Positions 9,775 to 19,377 of a stretch of DNA of 64,000 nt are shown piece after piece. The position numbers were made by a program, and so were the translations under genes. This stretch comes from Eremothecium cymbalariae DBVPG#7215 (lineage: Eukaryota > Ascomycota > Saccharomycetes > Saccharomycetales > Saccharomycetaceae), in contig NC_016453.1 of NCBI RefSeq assembly GCF_000235365.1, forward strand, positions 806,001 to 870,000. The letters run 5' to 3'. The notes beneath the pieces were generated by a model that ran no database searches, was not told where the DNA came from, and saw only the letters and a program-made list of their open reading frames with translations. Positions within the stretch are counted from its first letter, which is position 1, and every line of letters starts with the position of its first letter.

Positions 9775-12700
9775 TCATTGGCCAAAGACATCCTTCAAGA
9801 AAGCTTGTTCTTCAGCATTATGTAGAGCTTTGGAACCCGCAGCGACTGCTCCATTTGGATTTCTGCCGGCGTATCTCACCTCGAAGTTGGAGTATTTGTC
9901 AGTTTCTTTCAAGGTAGTCTGTATTCTTGGAGAAACAAACGCCCAGGAACCCATATTGAAAGGCTCTTCTTGACACCAGACGATGTCTTCTAGGTTTGGA
10001 TAGGAGTTTAAGATGTCACGCAACTGGTAGAATGGGAATGGATGTAACTGTTCGATCTTCAAAAATGCAGTAGTTCTGTCACCAATCGTCTCACGTTTTT
10101 TATGAAGGGCTGTGAACACTTGACCAGTGAGCAACACCAATCTCTTCGTTTCCTCTTTGGTACCGATTGTTTTACCGTGCTCTGCATCTTCGATGATCCA
10201 TTGGAAGCCCCCATCGGTAAATTCTGACAAGTCAGATCTGGCCAATGGGTGACGTAACAATTGTTTGGAGAAGAATAACGCCAATGGCTTACGGAATTGA
10301 CGATGCTGCTGTCTTCTTAGAATATGGAACAAATTAGCTGGAGTGGTTGGGTAAGCCACTTGGAAGTTACAATCCTGATGTTCTCTTTGAGATTTTTCTT
10401 CAGTAGGGAAATATCTTGGGTCTTCATTAGTCAATTGCAAGAATCTTTCCAAACGGCCACTTGAATGTTCAGGTCCTTGACCATCGTAGCCATGTGGCAA
10501 AGACAAAACCAACCCAGAACGTTGCTTCCATTTAGTTTCAGCCCCAGCAATGAACTGGTCAATGATGACTTGTGCTGTATTTGCAAAGTCACCGAACTGA
10601 GCTTCCCACATGACAAAGTAATCCGGAGAGGTCAACGAATAACCGTATTCAAAACCCATACAGCCATATTCAGATAAGGAGGAGTTGCAGATAGTGAAGT
10701 CAGCTTGATCCTTCGAAATGTGCTGAAGTGGGGTATAAGTATTTTCAGAGTTTTGGTCGTGTAAAACAGCGTGCCTTTGGGAGAAGGTGCCTCTTTCAAC
10801 ATCTTCACCAGACACTCTAATATCATAACCATCTAATAACATTGTTCCAAACGCCAACGCCTCACCAGTGGACCAGTCAATACCCTTTTCGCCATCAATA
10901 GCTTTCCCTCTAGAAGTTAAAATTCTCTTCAAGTTTTTGTGGACTTCAAAATCTTTTGGCCAGCTCGAAATAACCTTACCAATCTTTTTCAATATCTTCC
11001 CATCAACGTTAGTTGGATTGTGGGGTAAAATTTCAGTTGCCAACTCTTTTGGAGATTTGAAGTCCTCCCAAGCAGCAGTTAACCATTCCCTAGATGTAGG
11101 TTTATAGTCTTTGGCCTTTTCAAACGCTTCTTCAAATAAACCCCAAACCCACTTTTTATGGTCATCAATCTCCTTTTTGGTCATTGAGCCTTCGGACAAT
11201 AATCTCTCAGAGTAAGTATCCATTACAGACTGTTGTTTGGCAACTCTTTTGTACATTAGGGGCTGAGTGAAGGATGGCTGATCTGTTTCATTATGACCAT
11301 GTTTCCTCCATCCAACAACGTCAATAATAGCATCTGTATGGAAAGTTGCTCTCCATTCCGCGGCTAAATTAAAAATAAATATCACCGCCTCAATATCATT
11401 AGCATTAACATGGAAGATTGGGGCATCAATGGCCTTGGCAATATCAGATGGGTAAGGTGTGGATCTCGCAAATCTTGGATCAGTGGTAAAACCGATTTGA
11501 TTATTGGTAATTACATGGATAGTACCACCAGTGGAGTACGCAGGCAAATGCTGGAACCCAATAGATTCATACACAACACCCTGCGCAGCAAAGGCAGCAT
11601 CACCATGTAACAATACACCCATTGCCTTGCTGTAGGTACCGATATCCTTCTTAGAATGTTGAATGGCTCTCACCCTACCCAAAACAACTGGATATTGTGC
11701 TTCCAAATGAGAAGGGTTTGCAACCAGAGACAAATTCACATGTTTACCAGATACCGTTGGTCTCTGATAGTTCATACCCAAATGATACTTCACATCTCCA
11801 GAACCTTCGTACTCCGATGGCGTAAAAGATCCCTGGAATTCAGAGAAAATAGATTCGTTAGACTTCCGGACAACGTTGGACAAGACATTCAATCTACCAC
11901 GATGAGCCATACCAAGAACAACATCCTCCACCCCAAGCTCAACCGAGCGATCTATTAACATCTTTACACCAGGAACAACCGCTTCCAAACCTTCAAGACC
12001 GAACCTTTTATCATTTGGAAATTTTGTGGATAGGAAACTCTCGAAGGACGTGGACCAAGTCAATCTGTCAAAGATTTGTTTCTTTTCCTCAATAGAATAA
12101 CTGTAAGGTTTAGGGATTTCAACTCTCTCTCTTAGCCATTCACATTGTTCTCTTGAAGGGATATGAATATACTCCACACCATAACCAGAACAATAAAGCT
12201 TCTCCAAGGCTTCGATAATCTCTCTCAACTTCATACTCTTCTTGCCCTCTTTGGCAAAACGAGGCAAAATCCCTGGACCTAAAGTAATCTCATGGTCCAA
12301 ATCTTTCTCAGTGAAGCCATAATGCTCCAAAGTCAACTCGCGTGGCAGCGGCTTACTCTTGTCATCCCCAAAAGAAATCTGCAAAGGATCTATATGCGCC
12401 TTCTGGTGTCCACGCACTTGATACGCCCGACAAAGCAACTGCACCTTCAGATGCACCAAAATACTCTGATCAACCTTAGACCCCATCCCAGCCGTCTCAA
12501 ACGTCATTTCTTGTGGAAGACCAGGACCCGTTGGAGTAGGCACCAACGTTGGAGGAGCTACAAATGCCGACGAAGCCGGTATATTCGTATTCGACATATT
12601 CTTAAAATAAGCATCCCAGGAAACATGCACCGAACTGGGGTCCTTCTGCCACACTGCAAACATCTCATCAATATATGCTGCATTCGTAGTAGAAAGGAAT

Positions 12701-12825
12701 GTATCTCCGCCAGCCCCACTTGCAAACTTCCTCATCCCAACCACCCCAGCTCCACCCTTAGCAATTCGTTCATTCAACAACCTTGAAAACACACCACCAT
12801 GAGAAACCTTGACCCCCCTGAACAT
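9775..12825 (-). CDS. KGD1: 2-oxoglutarate dehydrogenase E1 component, mitochondrial
   Basis: A 1016-aa thiamine-pyrophosphate enzyme (S. cerevisiae Kgd1, YIL125W, 1014 aa). It decarboxylates 2-oxoglutarate and passes the succinyl group to the lipoyl arm of Kgd2 in the TCA cycle. The first about 30 residues are rich in Arg and Lys without acids (MFRGVKVSHGGVFSRLL), a mitochondrial presequence. Conserved blocks follow in family order: FLSTKFPNDKRFGLEG, LGMAHRGRLNVLSNV, the TPP/Mg2+ region HGDAAFAAQGVVYE, then ERGTFSQRHAVLHDQ and HGYDGQGPEHSSGRLERFLQ in the transketolase-like C-terminal half. No break is seen. The upstream region has CCAAT boxes on both strands, in keeping with Hap2/3/4/5 control known for KGD1 in S. 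cerevisiae. Confidence 0.97.
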   Translation of the reverse strand: MFRGVKVSHGGVFSRLLNERIAKGGAGVVGMRKFASGAGGDTFLSTTNAAYIDEMFAVWQKDPSSVHVSWDAYFKNMSNTNIPASSAFVAPPTLVPTPTGPGLPQEMTFETAGMGSKVDQSILVHLKVQLLCRAYQVRGHQKAHIDPLQISFGDDKSKPLPRELTLEHYGFTEKDLDHEITLGPGILPRFAKEGKKSMKLREIIEALEKLYCSGYGVEYIHIPSREQCEWLRERVEIPKPYSYSIEEKKQIFDRLTWSTSFESFLSTKFPNDKRFGLEGLEAVVPGVKMLIDRSVELGVEDVVLGMAHRGRLNVLSNVVRKSNESIFSEFQGSFTPSEYEGSGDVKYHLGMNYQRPTVSGKHVNLSLVANPSHLEAQYPVVLGRVRAIQHSKKDIGTYSKAMGVLLHGDAAFAAQGVVYESIGFQHLPAYSTGGTIHVITNNQIGFTTDPRFARSTPYPSDIAKAIDAPIFHVNANDIEAVIFIFNLAAEWRATFHTDAIIDVVGWRKHGHNETDQPSFTQPLMYKRVAKQQSVMDTYSERLLSEGSMTKKEIDDHKKWVWGLFEEAFEKAKDYKPTSREWLTAAWEDFKSPKELATEILPHNPTNVDGKILKKIGKVISSWPKDFEVHKNLKRILTSRGKAIDGEKGIDWSTGEALAFGTMLLDGYDIRVSGEDVERGTFSQRHAVLHDQNSENTYTPLQHISKDQADFTICNSSLSEYGCMGFEYGYSLTSPDYFVMWEAQFGDFANTAQVIIDQFIAGAETKWKQRSGLVLSLPHGYDGQGPEHSSGRLERFLQLTNEDPRYFPTEEKSQREHQDCNFQVAYPTTPANLFHILRRQQHRQFRKPLALFFSKQLLRHPLARSDLSEFTDGGFQWIIEDAEHGKTIGTKEETKRLVLLTGQVFTALHKKRETIGDRTTAFLKIEQLHPFPFYQLRDILNSYPNLEDIVWCQEEPFNMGSWAFVSPRIQTTLKETDKYSNFEVRYAGRNPNGAVAAGSKALHNAEEQAFLKDVFGQ

Positions 12826-13238
12826 ACTACTCTTTGTTATTCCTTAGACCTCCCTTCTCTCACGCAAATCTTTATCCTTCTCTTCCCAAACTAACAAAAG
12901 GAAGCGACAAAAAAAGGCTCAAGAGTAAGATAGATTATCCTGATTCTTGCTGCCTCTTAATATATTCCTGCGAAACCTATCACGACAAATACACCACCTT
13001 TCACCGGAACGCTACGTCTCAATATCCCGCTTTTATATACCACACACTTCTATTGCCCAATGCTTGCTTGTTTCCCCAAGAGTAATTCGAAGGAAATACA
13101 CCTAACTCGGGCTCGACTACGGAAAAGATCGGACAACTAGACTGGTCAATGAACAAGTCACAAAAAACGGACTCTTCGTATATGCTAGCCCAGAATCAAT
13201 ATGCGTTTAATAAGGCCTTACTACTGCTCTAGGCCAGA

Positions 13239-13254
13239 CGGTGTTCTTGGACCG
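13239..13254. promoter_or_regulatory. Possible zinc-cluster binding site, CGG-N10-CCG
   Basis: CGG at 13239-13241 and CCG at 13252-13254 form inverted triplets 10 bases apart, the spacing bound by Put3-type factors. It is about 415 bp upstream of KGD1. Occupancy is inference. Confidence 0.3.
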
Positions 13255-13339
13255 TTGGGCGTAATGCATATTAGGTAATAGAACCTCGCGGTATGCATGC
13301 ATAACCCACCTCTCATTCTGCTCCGTCTACCACGCTGCA

Positions 13340-13468
13340 AAACGATTGGTGCTCCTGCTGGAGCTCCCAAGGGCTTTGCCGTTTAGAGAAGCTACGCAAT
13401 GACCAACAAGAGAACAGTCCGAAGACATGAAACCAGGGGAGAGCCCTGGTAAGGTAAGAGACATGACA
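13340..13468 (+). other. Structured segment, possible two-hairpin RNA
   Basis: Hairpin 1 pairs TTGG and GCTCC with GGAGC and CCAA (13346-13370), extended by AAACG/CGTTT (13340-13344 with 13380-13384). Hairpin 2 is a perfect 7-bp stem, ACCAGGG/CCCTGGT, with a 5-base loop (13432-13450). AGAACA (13411-13416) fits the H-box pattern ANANNA between them, and ACA (13466-13468) follows. This is the order of an H/ACA RNA, but the lower stem of hairpin 2 is weak and no known snoRNA sits here in S. cerevisiae. Confidence 0.2.
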
Positions 13469-13700
13469 AATGTAGTCTATAGCCTGCAGAGCAAATCTAA
13501 GAAAAAAAACGAGGAAACGTAGAATGGCTCTCACTTCTTTGAGCTCTAGTAACGTTTCCTCCCATCCTGTTTCGGGAGGACATAGGGCTATGTACAATAT
13601 ATATGAGCACACACATGAAACAATCCCTCTAATGTACAAAACGATGCTAAAAATAGCACATTTGTGGTTTGTGGTGGGTGGGACCATGAATCTTCTTTTT

Positions 13701-14276
13701 TTAAGCTTCTTGTTCAATCACTCCCTTTTCGGAAACATAGATACCATCCAAGAACTTTCTGATATCCTTGTTTCTAGCACGACATATTTGCTGGATGTCA
13801 GCAGCGTTTTGAGAGACGTTCTCAATAGAGTTACCGGACAAAACGATCTCGTCCTTTTGGTTGGTAGAAAACTCAATGGAAACACCTTCTCTGACTGGTA
13901 CAAGTCTAACCTTTTTGTCACCCAAGTAGTTTCTGATCTCAATGAACTTGGCACCATCTTTCTCAACAACATTCACATTGATGGGAAAATGCGCGTAAAC
14001 ATATCTCATCTTGTACTTGAAACCCTTGGTCACACCAGTGATCATATTGGAGATCAACGACTTCACAGTCCTCAAAGCAGCAACATGTTTTCTGTCACCA
14101 TGGTGTACAGTGATCCTAATCTGTCTGTTAGAAACCTTGGTGAAGGTAACATCAATGTGCTTCAAGTTCTTCTCCAAAGTGCCTCTAGGTCCGGTCACCT
14201 TAACCACTCTGGCCTTGATGTTGACAGTAACGCCCTCTGCGATATCCAAAACTTCGTCAGCTTGAGTGTACTTCAT
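13701..14276 (-). CDS. RPL9: Large-subunit ribosomal protein uL6 (L9)
   Basis: A 191-aa protein, the same length as yeast Rpl9, with the two uL6 repeats. The opening IKARVVKVTGPRGTLEKNL and the second-half segment VKGFKYKMRYVYAHFPINV-like region (TKGFKYKMRYVYAHFP) are diagnostic. It binds 25S rRNA near the sarcin-ricin loop and stalk base of the 60S subunit. There is no intron. The promoter has a Rap1-type site and two palindromic GTGAAA elements. RPL9 lies between STH1 and KGD1, whereas in S. cerevisiae RPL9B (YNL067W) is on the duplicated chr XIV segment beside SUN4. This placement is one of the clearest signs of the unduplicated gene order. Confidence 0.97.
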   Translation of the reverse strand: MKYTQADEVLDIAEGVTVNIKARVVKVTGPRGTLEKNLKHIDVTFTKVSNRQIRITVHHGDRKHVAALRTVKSLISNMITGVTKGFKYKMRYVYAHFPINVNVVEKDGAKFIEIRNYLGDKKVRLVPVREGVSIEFSTNQKDEIVLSGNSIENVSQNAADIQQICRARNKDIRKFLDGIYVSEKGVIEQEA

Positions 14277-14355
14277 ATTTTAATAGTATTTCTATGTATT
14301 AATCCAAGCTGCTTTGTCTGGCTGTGTGCTGTGATGCTGTTAATTAGGAGAGAAG

Positions 14356-14370
14356 TGAAAAAATTTCACG
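14356..14370. promoter_or_regulatory. Palindromic element GTGAAA-N3-TTTCAC, copy 1
   Basis: GTGAAAAAATTTCAC lies 80-94 bp upstream of the RPL9 ATG, beside a TATATAAA box on the RPL9 strand (14375-14382). It is a two-sided version of the TGAAAAATTT (RRPE) motif of yeast ribosome genes. Confidence 0.5.
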
Positions 14371-14414
14371 CTTTTTATATAGTTTGGAGAACTAAGAAGA
14401 GTCCTTTCTTTCTG

Positions 14415-14429
14415 GTGAAAAGTTTTCAC
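14415..14429. promoter_or_regulatory. Palindromic element GTGAAA-N3-TTTCAC, copy 2
   Basis: GTGAAAAGTTTTCAC lies 139-153 bp upstream of RPL9 and shares both half-sites and the 3-base spacer with copy 1. Confidence 0.5.
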
Positions 14430-14456
14430 GAAAAAATTTTTTTTCAGCAACAGTAG

Positions 14457-14467
14457 TGTACGGATGG
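14457..14467 (-). promoter_or_regulatory. Rap1-type (RPG) site of RPL9
   Basis: The minus strand reads CCATCCGTACA, a good match to the Rap1 site of ribosomal-protein genes. It is about 181-191 bp upstream of the start and oriented with the gene. T-rich sequence lies between it and the ATG, the usual layout of such promoters. Confidence 0.7.
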
Positions 14468-14660
14468 ACAGAGCCAAAGTAGTGATGAATGGTTGGCTTG
14501 TTGGTTGTGTGTGGCGTTTAAAGTGTGTTGCGACGATTATATTTATCATCAAGAGAATGGCGGGTATATATTATACAATTAAAGTTTAATTACGTTACAC
14601 ATATAGTACACTAGTGGGTTTTCTTTAACAATCCGGATCTGATGATATATTTCTCAGTGT

Positions 14661-17600
14661 TTAGGCATCTCCACTTTTGTAGTTTTCGAAATAATGACTT
14701 AAATACTTGGACAATTCCTCAGCATCATTGTAGACCCAGGAATCCTCTTGGTTGTAGAATTTGGCGTTTTCGAACATGGTCTCAAAATCTTGGCGAGCTG
14801 CATCCATGTTGTTGTAAAAGCCCTTTTTACTCTTTTTCAGGATGGTATCAATAGAGATGGGGTTGGATATGACTTGATAGTAGTCGGGGTAGTCCCTCTT
14901 GGATGGTAACTTTTCGAAGATGGCCGCCCGGACGTGGCCATCTACTGGGTCAGTTTCTTTTCTGAGGGTTTCCACAAACTTGAGAAGATCGTATATAACA
15001 GATGAGTTCTGAGACTTCCGACCTCTCTTTTTAGACAGAGTAGGGACAGCGGGAGATTCAGGAGCAGCAGGAGCAGCAGGAGGAGGAGGTGGTGGGGGCG
15101 TTCGATCAGTGTTCGATTTGTTCAGGCTTATTTTCACCTTGAGTTTAGGCTTCTTTGGTTCTGGATCTTCCAGTTCAGGTTTTTCGTGTTTTGAAACTTC
15201 TTCAACCTTTGATTGCTGCTCCGGATTAGGGGTAGCAGTGGCAGACCTCCTATTTCTTCTCTGTCGTTTGCCATTCATGACAGGTGCAACAGTTCCCACA
15301 GGTTCAATATTTTCTGTTTGATCTGGCTCCGCATCAGCAAGAGCAGCAGGTTCCGGAGTACCTTCAGGCATTTCATCAGGTTCCAGACCCATCTTCCTAC
15401 GTTGTCTTCTTTCACGTGCCTCCCTTTTTCTCTTGATCGCATCTTCCAGAGTATCATCGTCATCATCAACTGCTTGTAACCACTGCTCTTCAGTTAATCC
15501 ATCGTCATAGTACACCCTCTTTCTCTCTCTTATTCTCCCAACAGCTACTGGCTCTGTTTGCAAATGCCGAGTAATATCTTCTGCAAAAATATCTGGTAAT
15601 TCGTCTACAGAAATTAACCTTGGCAATGGTTTCTTAAGTCCTCTGGCCCGTGATTCCTTCAGTTCGCGCGCAACCCGATCTCGATCCATCTTGTCAAACA
15701 ATTCCTTCTCACTTTCGTCACGAGCTAGAATCTCGTTTAATTCGAGGTCATCTAACTCTGCCTGATCATCATCATCCTTTGTAGATTCACTCTCTAACAA
15801 ACGACGCAAAAAGGCTTCCTGTTCCTCGGAAGTTGATTTGTTATCAAACTTACCAGCCTGAATGACCTTACCATCAATGTCCAACTTCTGCATTGCTCTC
15901 TCTAGGATGACCTCCTCAACGGAATCAGTGGTGATCAACCTCAAAATACGCACTTCATTCTTCTGACCAATTCTATGAGCTCTATCTTGTGCTTGTAAAT
16001 CCTGATGGGGATTCCAATCAGTGTCGAATATAATGACCGTATCAGCAGTCTGCAAATTCAAACCTAACCCGCCAGCTCTCGTAGATAATAAGAAACAAAA
16101 GTAGTCTGAGTTTGGAGAATTAAATTGCTTTAGCATACCTGTACGATCCTCAGCTCTTGTACCACCATCCAGTCTCATATACTTCAAGCCCCGCATTCTT
16201 AAGAAATCTTCCATGATAGTCATGACTTGTGTCATCTGAAAGAACATCAAAACCCTATGACCAGTAGCCTTGAACTTTGGCAAAACACGGTCTAATAATT
16301 CAAATTTACCAGAAACTCTGTATAGAAGAGGGCCGTTTGATCCAGTTGGATTTACCACATTCTCAACCTCGTCAAAAACAAAAGGGTGGTTACAAATCTT
16401 TCTTAATTGCATAATCTTGTTGTTCAAACCTTTAATCCCACCCTTTGTTGCACCCTCGGTACCTGCACCAACAAATAAAGCATTATGATTTAACATTTGC
16501 TGGTATAATTGCTGCTGCAAGCCAGAAAGTTTACACTTAACCACTTTTTCAACCTTGTCAGGCAAATCCTTCTCAACTTCCTTTTTCAAACGACGTAGCA
16601 AAAATGGTCGTAAAACCTTATGCAATCTCCGAATGACCAACAAGGCTTCTTCTTCTGTTAGTTCTAATTTCTCTTGACCACCAGTGTTTGAAAATGGAGT
16701 GTTGAACCATTCGTCAAATGTCTTGGAAGAATTGAAGATCTTGGGAAGTACAAAGTTCAACAATGCCCATAATTCCGGCAAGTTATTTTGTAATGGAGTA
16801 CCTGTTAGAATTAGTCGGTGCCTCGTTCTATAGTAGTGAGTTAGAGTATAAGACAACTTTGACTGCGCATTCTTCATTCTATGACCTTCATCAATGATCA
16901 TATGAGCCCATTCATGTTTAGCTAAAAGGGAACGGTCCTTAATGATATACTCATACGTTGTTAATAAAACATCAAAATCGCCAATTCTCACTTGGTGCTG
17001 CAAGGATCTTCTCTGGTTTGGGGTACCTTTATAGACTATCGTAATTAGGCTTGGGGCCCACTTTTCAAACTCCATGGTCCAATTGGTGATCGTCGATAGA
17101 GGAACAATAACCAAGAATGGACCAGTAGTATTCTTAACTTCGTACAAATAAGTGATTAGAGAAATCGATTGGATTGTCTTACCCAAACCCATTTCGTCAG
17201 CTAAGATACCATTCAAGTGATTGTTGTACAAAGAAACCATCCACTCTAAGCCGCGCAGTTGGTATTCTTTCAAGGTACCGCCAATTAACATAGCCGGTTG
17301 CTTTGTAACCTTTTCTTTAATTCTATGTGCAACTTCATAGTAATCAATCTTCTCTCTTTCCTCGTCAGTTACTGGAGGGATTTCTTCGCCTCTTCTTAAT
17401 CTTGCTTCGTGCTGCTGCACTCTAACGGCCTGTGCTAGAGAATCCAAGAAAGAATTAGTTTGCTTCAACAAATGAGTGATTCTTGTATCCTTTGTTTGGT
17501 CCAACAACTTCATATAAGCCTCTTCATCGTTGGACTTTAAAGCAGCTAAACGCTGTTTAGCCGTTCTCTCTATCCTTCTCTGCTCTTCCTTTTCCATCTG

Positions 17601-18656
17601 AGAATGTAAAGATGCACAAATCCTACCGAATTGGGTAGCACGTTCTCGATGGGAGGAAAAGTCTTGCTGTCTTTGTTGAATGAATTCAACAATCTGACTA
17701 ACCTTTTGTCTATGTATATTACGCTCCCTCTTTCTCTTCTCCAAAAGCTGTTGCCTTTCCAACTCTTCAGCCAAACGCGCTGTTTGCGGAACAATAACTT
17801 TTGTCCGAACGTTAATGGATCTCTGAGCCGCCATGGTATATTGGGAATCACGCAAATAGGGGATAGTTTGGTGAGACTGGCTTGTCACATTGCTGATAAG
17901 TTTTTGTCTTAGTGATTTCTGCTTAGTTAGAAGCTTCAAGGCTTTCAATTCTACTAAAGCCTTGATCTTCAAGTTGTCTATACTGGAAGGAACATCATCC
18001 TTCGTGATGAACTCTAAAGCGTCATCCAAAGAATAAGTACCCAGGTTGGATGGCAAAGTCTCCAGCTCATGAATCCGCTGCGCAATCCGTGCAGATATCG
18101 TCGTCTCCGTCTTATACTCCCCCAGTTTGGAAGAGCTCTTCTGATACCCAATCGAACAAAATTTGTCCTTCAACCCAAACTTCTCTGCATTCTCATTAAA
18201 GTTGAAAGACCATTCAATTGGCTTGATGTTAGCAACTGGCTTCATCTCACTCCGCTCCTGCTGTAGAACATCCTCCAACTCCCCCAGCAAACTAGGTGGA
18301 ATATCCATGTCCTTACTCAACAACTGAAGCGAAATAATTTGTTTCTTCAACAACTCCGAATCATACTCCAGCTCCTCAACCATGCTACTCCTCAACTCAC
18401 TCAACCGAGCCACATACTTCTGCTGTTGATCACTTACATCAGTAAACACCTGCTCTATCGCATCAATCTCTAACCGATTCTTCTCCGGACTACCCACAAT
18501 TGCCCGATACCGATACAACAACTGCTCCAACTGATCCTTCGTCTCCGGCTTTGGAATGAGAATCGCCTCAGCAAACCCCTTCTCCTTATCAACCTGCCCA
18601 GACAACTGCCCCCCTCCAACGTCCTCCATAATCGGACAATCTGTAGCTGTGCTCAT
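14661..18656 (-). CDS. STH1: RSC chromatin-remodelling ATPase Sth1
   Basis: A 1331-aa SNF2-family ATPase (yeast Sth1, YIL126W, 1359 aa), the motor of the RSC nucleosome remodeller. An HSA-like basic helix lies at about 300-370 (RQQLLEKRKRERNIHRQK). The ATPase has motif I DEMGLGKT near 487-494, motif II DEGH, motif III LTGTPLQNNLPELW, and C-lobe motifs STRAGGLGLNLQ and QDRAHRIGQ. An acidic SnAC-like region follows, then a basic AT-hook-like KKRGRKSQ. The C-terminal bromodomain includes YPDYYQVISNPISID. It is too short to be Snf2 (about 1700 aa) and lacks its Gln-rich N terminus. Neighbours RRT14 and MET18 confirm the YIL126W position. Confidence 0.96.
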   Translation of the reverse strand: MSTATDCPIMEDVGGGQLSGQVDKEKGFAEAILIPKPETKDQLEQLLYRYRAIVGSPEKNRLEIDAIEQVFTDVSDQQQKYVARLSELRSSMVEELEYDSELLKKQIISLQLLSKDMDIPPSLLGELEDVLQQERSEMKPVANIKPIEWSFNFNENAEKFGLKDKFCSIGYQKSSSKLGEYKTETTISARIAQRIHELETLPSNLGTYSLDDALEFITKDDVPSSIDNLKIKALVELKALKLLTKQKSLRQKLISNVTSQSHQTIPYLRDSQYTMAAQRSINVRTKVIVPQTARLAEELERQQLLEKRKRERNIHRQKVSQIVEFIQQRQQDFSSHRERATQFGRICASLHSQMEKEEQRRIERTAKQRLAALKSNDEEAYMKLLDQTKDTRITHLLKQTNSFLDSLAQAVRVQQHEARLRRGEEIPPVTDEEREKIDYYEVAHRIKEKVTKQPAMLIGGTLKEYQLRGLEWMVSLYNNHLNGILADEMGLGKTIQSISLITYLYEVKNTTGPFLVIVPLSTITNWTMEFEKWAPSLITIVYKGTPNQRRSLQHQVRIGDFDVLLTTYEYIIKDRSLLAKHEWAHMIIDEGHRMKNAQSKLSYTLTHYYRTRHRLILTGTPLQNNLPELWALLNFVLPKIFNSSKTFDEWFNTPFSNTGGQEKLELTEEEALLVIRRLHKVLRPFLLRRLKKEVEKDLPDKVEKVVKCKLSGLQQQLYQQMLNHNALFVGAGTEGATKGGIKGLNNKIMQLRKICNHPFVFDEVENVVNPTGSNGPLLYRVSGKFELLDRVLPKFKATGHRVLMFFQMTQVMTIMEDFLRMRGLKYMRLDGGTRAEDRTGMLKQFNSPNSDYFCFLLSTRAGGLGLNLQTADTVIIFDTDWNPHQDLQAQDRAHRIGQKNEVRILRLITTDSVEEVILERAMQKLDIDGKVIQAGKFDNKSTSEEQEAFLRRLLESESTKDDDDQAELDDLELNEILARDESEKELFDKMDRDRVARELKESRARGLKKPLPRLISVDELPDIFAEDITRHLQTEPVAVGRIRERKRVYYDDGLTEEQWLQAVDDDDDTLEDAIKRKREARERRQRRKMGLEPDEMPEGTPEPAALADAEPDQTENIEPVGTVAPVMNGKRQRRNRRSATATPNPEQQSKVEEVSKHEKPELEDPEPKKPKLKVKISLNKSNTDRTPPPPPPPAAPAAPESPAVPTLSKKRGRKSQNSSVIYDLLKFVETLRKETDPVDGHVRAAIFEKLPSKRDYPDYYQVISNPISIDTILKKSKKGFYNNMDAARQDFETMFENAKFYNQEDSWVYNDAEELSKYLSHYFENYKSGDA

Positions 18657-19377
18657 TACTCCTTATATCCCTCGTTGTTCTTTGTATCAAAACTACGCCT
18701 CGAAAAAAATTTATTATTTCTACTATCCCCTACTATGTCAATTATCCCCCGCGGGTTTTTTATACCTTGTTCTCTTTCCCTCTATACCTCTATCCTCCTT
18801 CCGAGCCTCTAAGCTAACCTCTTCGCCAATCTTCCAATGAATAAAACTAATTTCTACTGACCGATTAGCACACGTAAGGGTGGGTGGCAAAAAGAAATGA
18901 AATTCTACGGCTGCCTATTATCAAATTGCTTTGCTTGAACAACCTGTTTATGCGTCGATGCTACCTCTCTGTAATTTTCTTGTTCAAACAACAACCGCTG
19001 ATGTCCGCTGTAGATCACTTCGATTTGTTGTCGAGATATTTCGTGGTTGATACGATGTTCTAAGTGTTTTGATCGTTGTAGTTGGGGTTTATTTCTGTTT
19101 TGCTGAAGTTTTTTTTCCTTCCGGCAGACCGCTTTCACCGGGCCGGGTAACACTCACGTGATGGTTTTAAATTCGTTTCTTTTTTCGGAAGCTCGAGATT
19201 CTGCGTGATGGCCTGCAGGACAATGACGGTGATGAGGATGGTGATATTTGGTTTCTGGAGGGTTTTTCAGTTCTTTTTGTTCGAGAGGCAGATATTGCAG
19301 CAGATTGAGGAGAAGAGTTTTGCTTTGTTTCGCAGTTGTGGGCGGTGGACAAGCAGAGGAACAGTACAGAACAAGAT
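18657..19377. other. Divergent intergenic, STH1 / RRT14
   Basis: A 720-bp shared promoter. A Reb1-type CGGGTAA (19144-19150) and CACGTG (19155-19160) lie side by side. A CCCGCGGG block is near 18746-18753. An 82-codon frame on the minus strand (18905-19153) has no ATG and is not called. Confidence 0.6.
19144..19160. promoter_or_regulatory. Adjacent Reb1-type and Cbf1-type sites
   Basis: CGGGTAA at 19144-19150 and TCACGTGA around 19154-19161 are 4 bases apart, in the promoter between STH1 and RRT14. Both are general regulatory factors that clear nucleosomes. Confidence 0.55.

Larger units (their letters stand above)
12826..13700. other. Intergenic: KGD1 promoter and RPL9 3' flank
   Basis: An 875-bp stretch. 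On the KGD1 strand there is a TATATAAA box (13032-13039), and CCAAT-type boxes lie at 13057-13061 (+) and 13345-13349 (-). A CGG-N10-CCG element is at 13239-13254. The part from 13340 to 13470 contains two good hairpins. Frames of 83 codons (12834-13085, +) and 134 codons (13313-13717, -) overlap it but have no recognisable product. Confidence 0.55.

Noticed and set aside
13313..13717. 134-codon minus frame overlapping the RPL9 end
   Set aside because: It overlaps the RPL9 stop region, has no recognisable domain and a composition unlike a protein. The RNA structure there is a better, though weak, reading.
18905..19153. 82-codon frame on the minus strand upstream of STH1
   Set aside because: It has no ATG (it opens with GTG), no splice signals that would supply one, and no family I recognise. 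It overlaps the Reb1/Cbf1 promoter elements.
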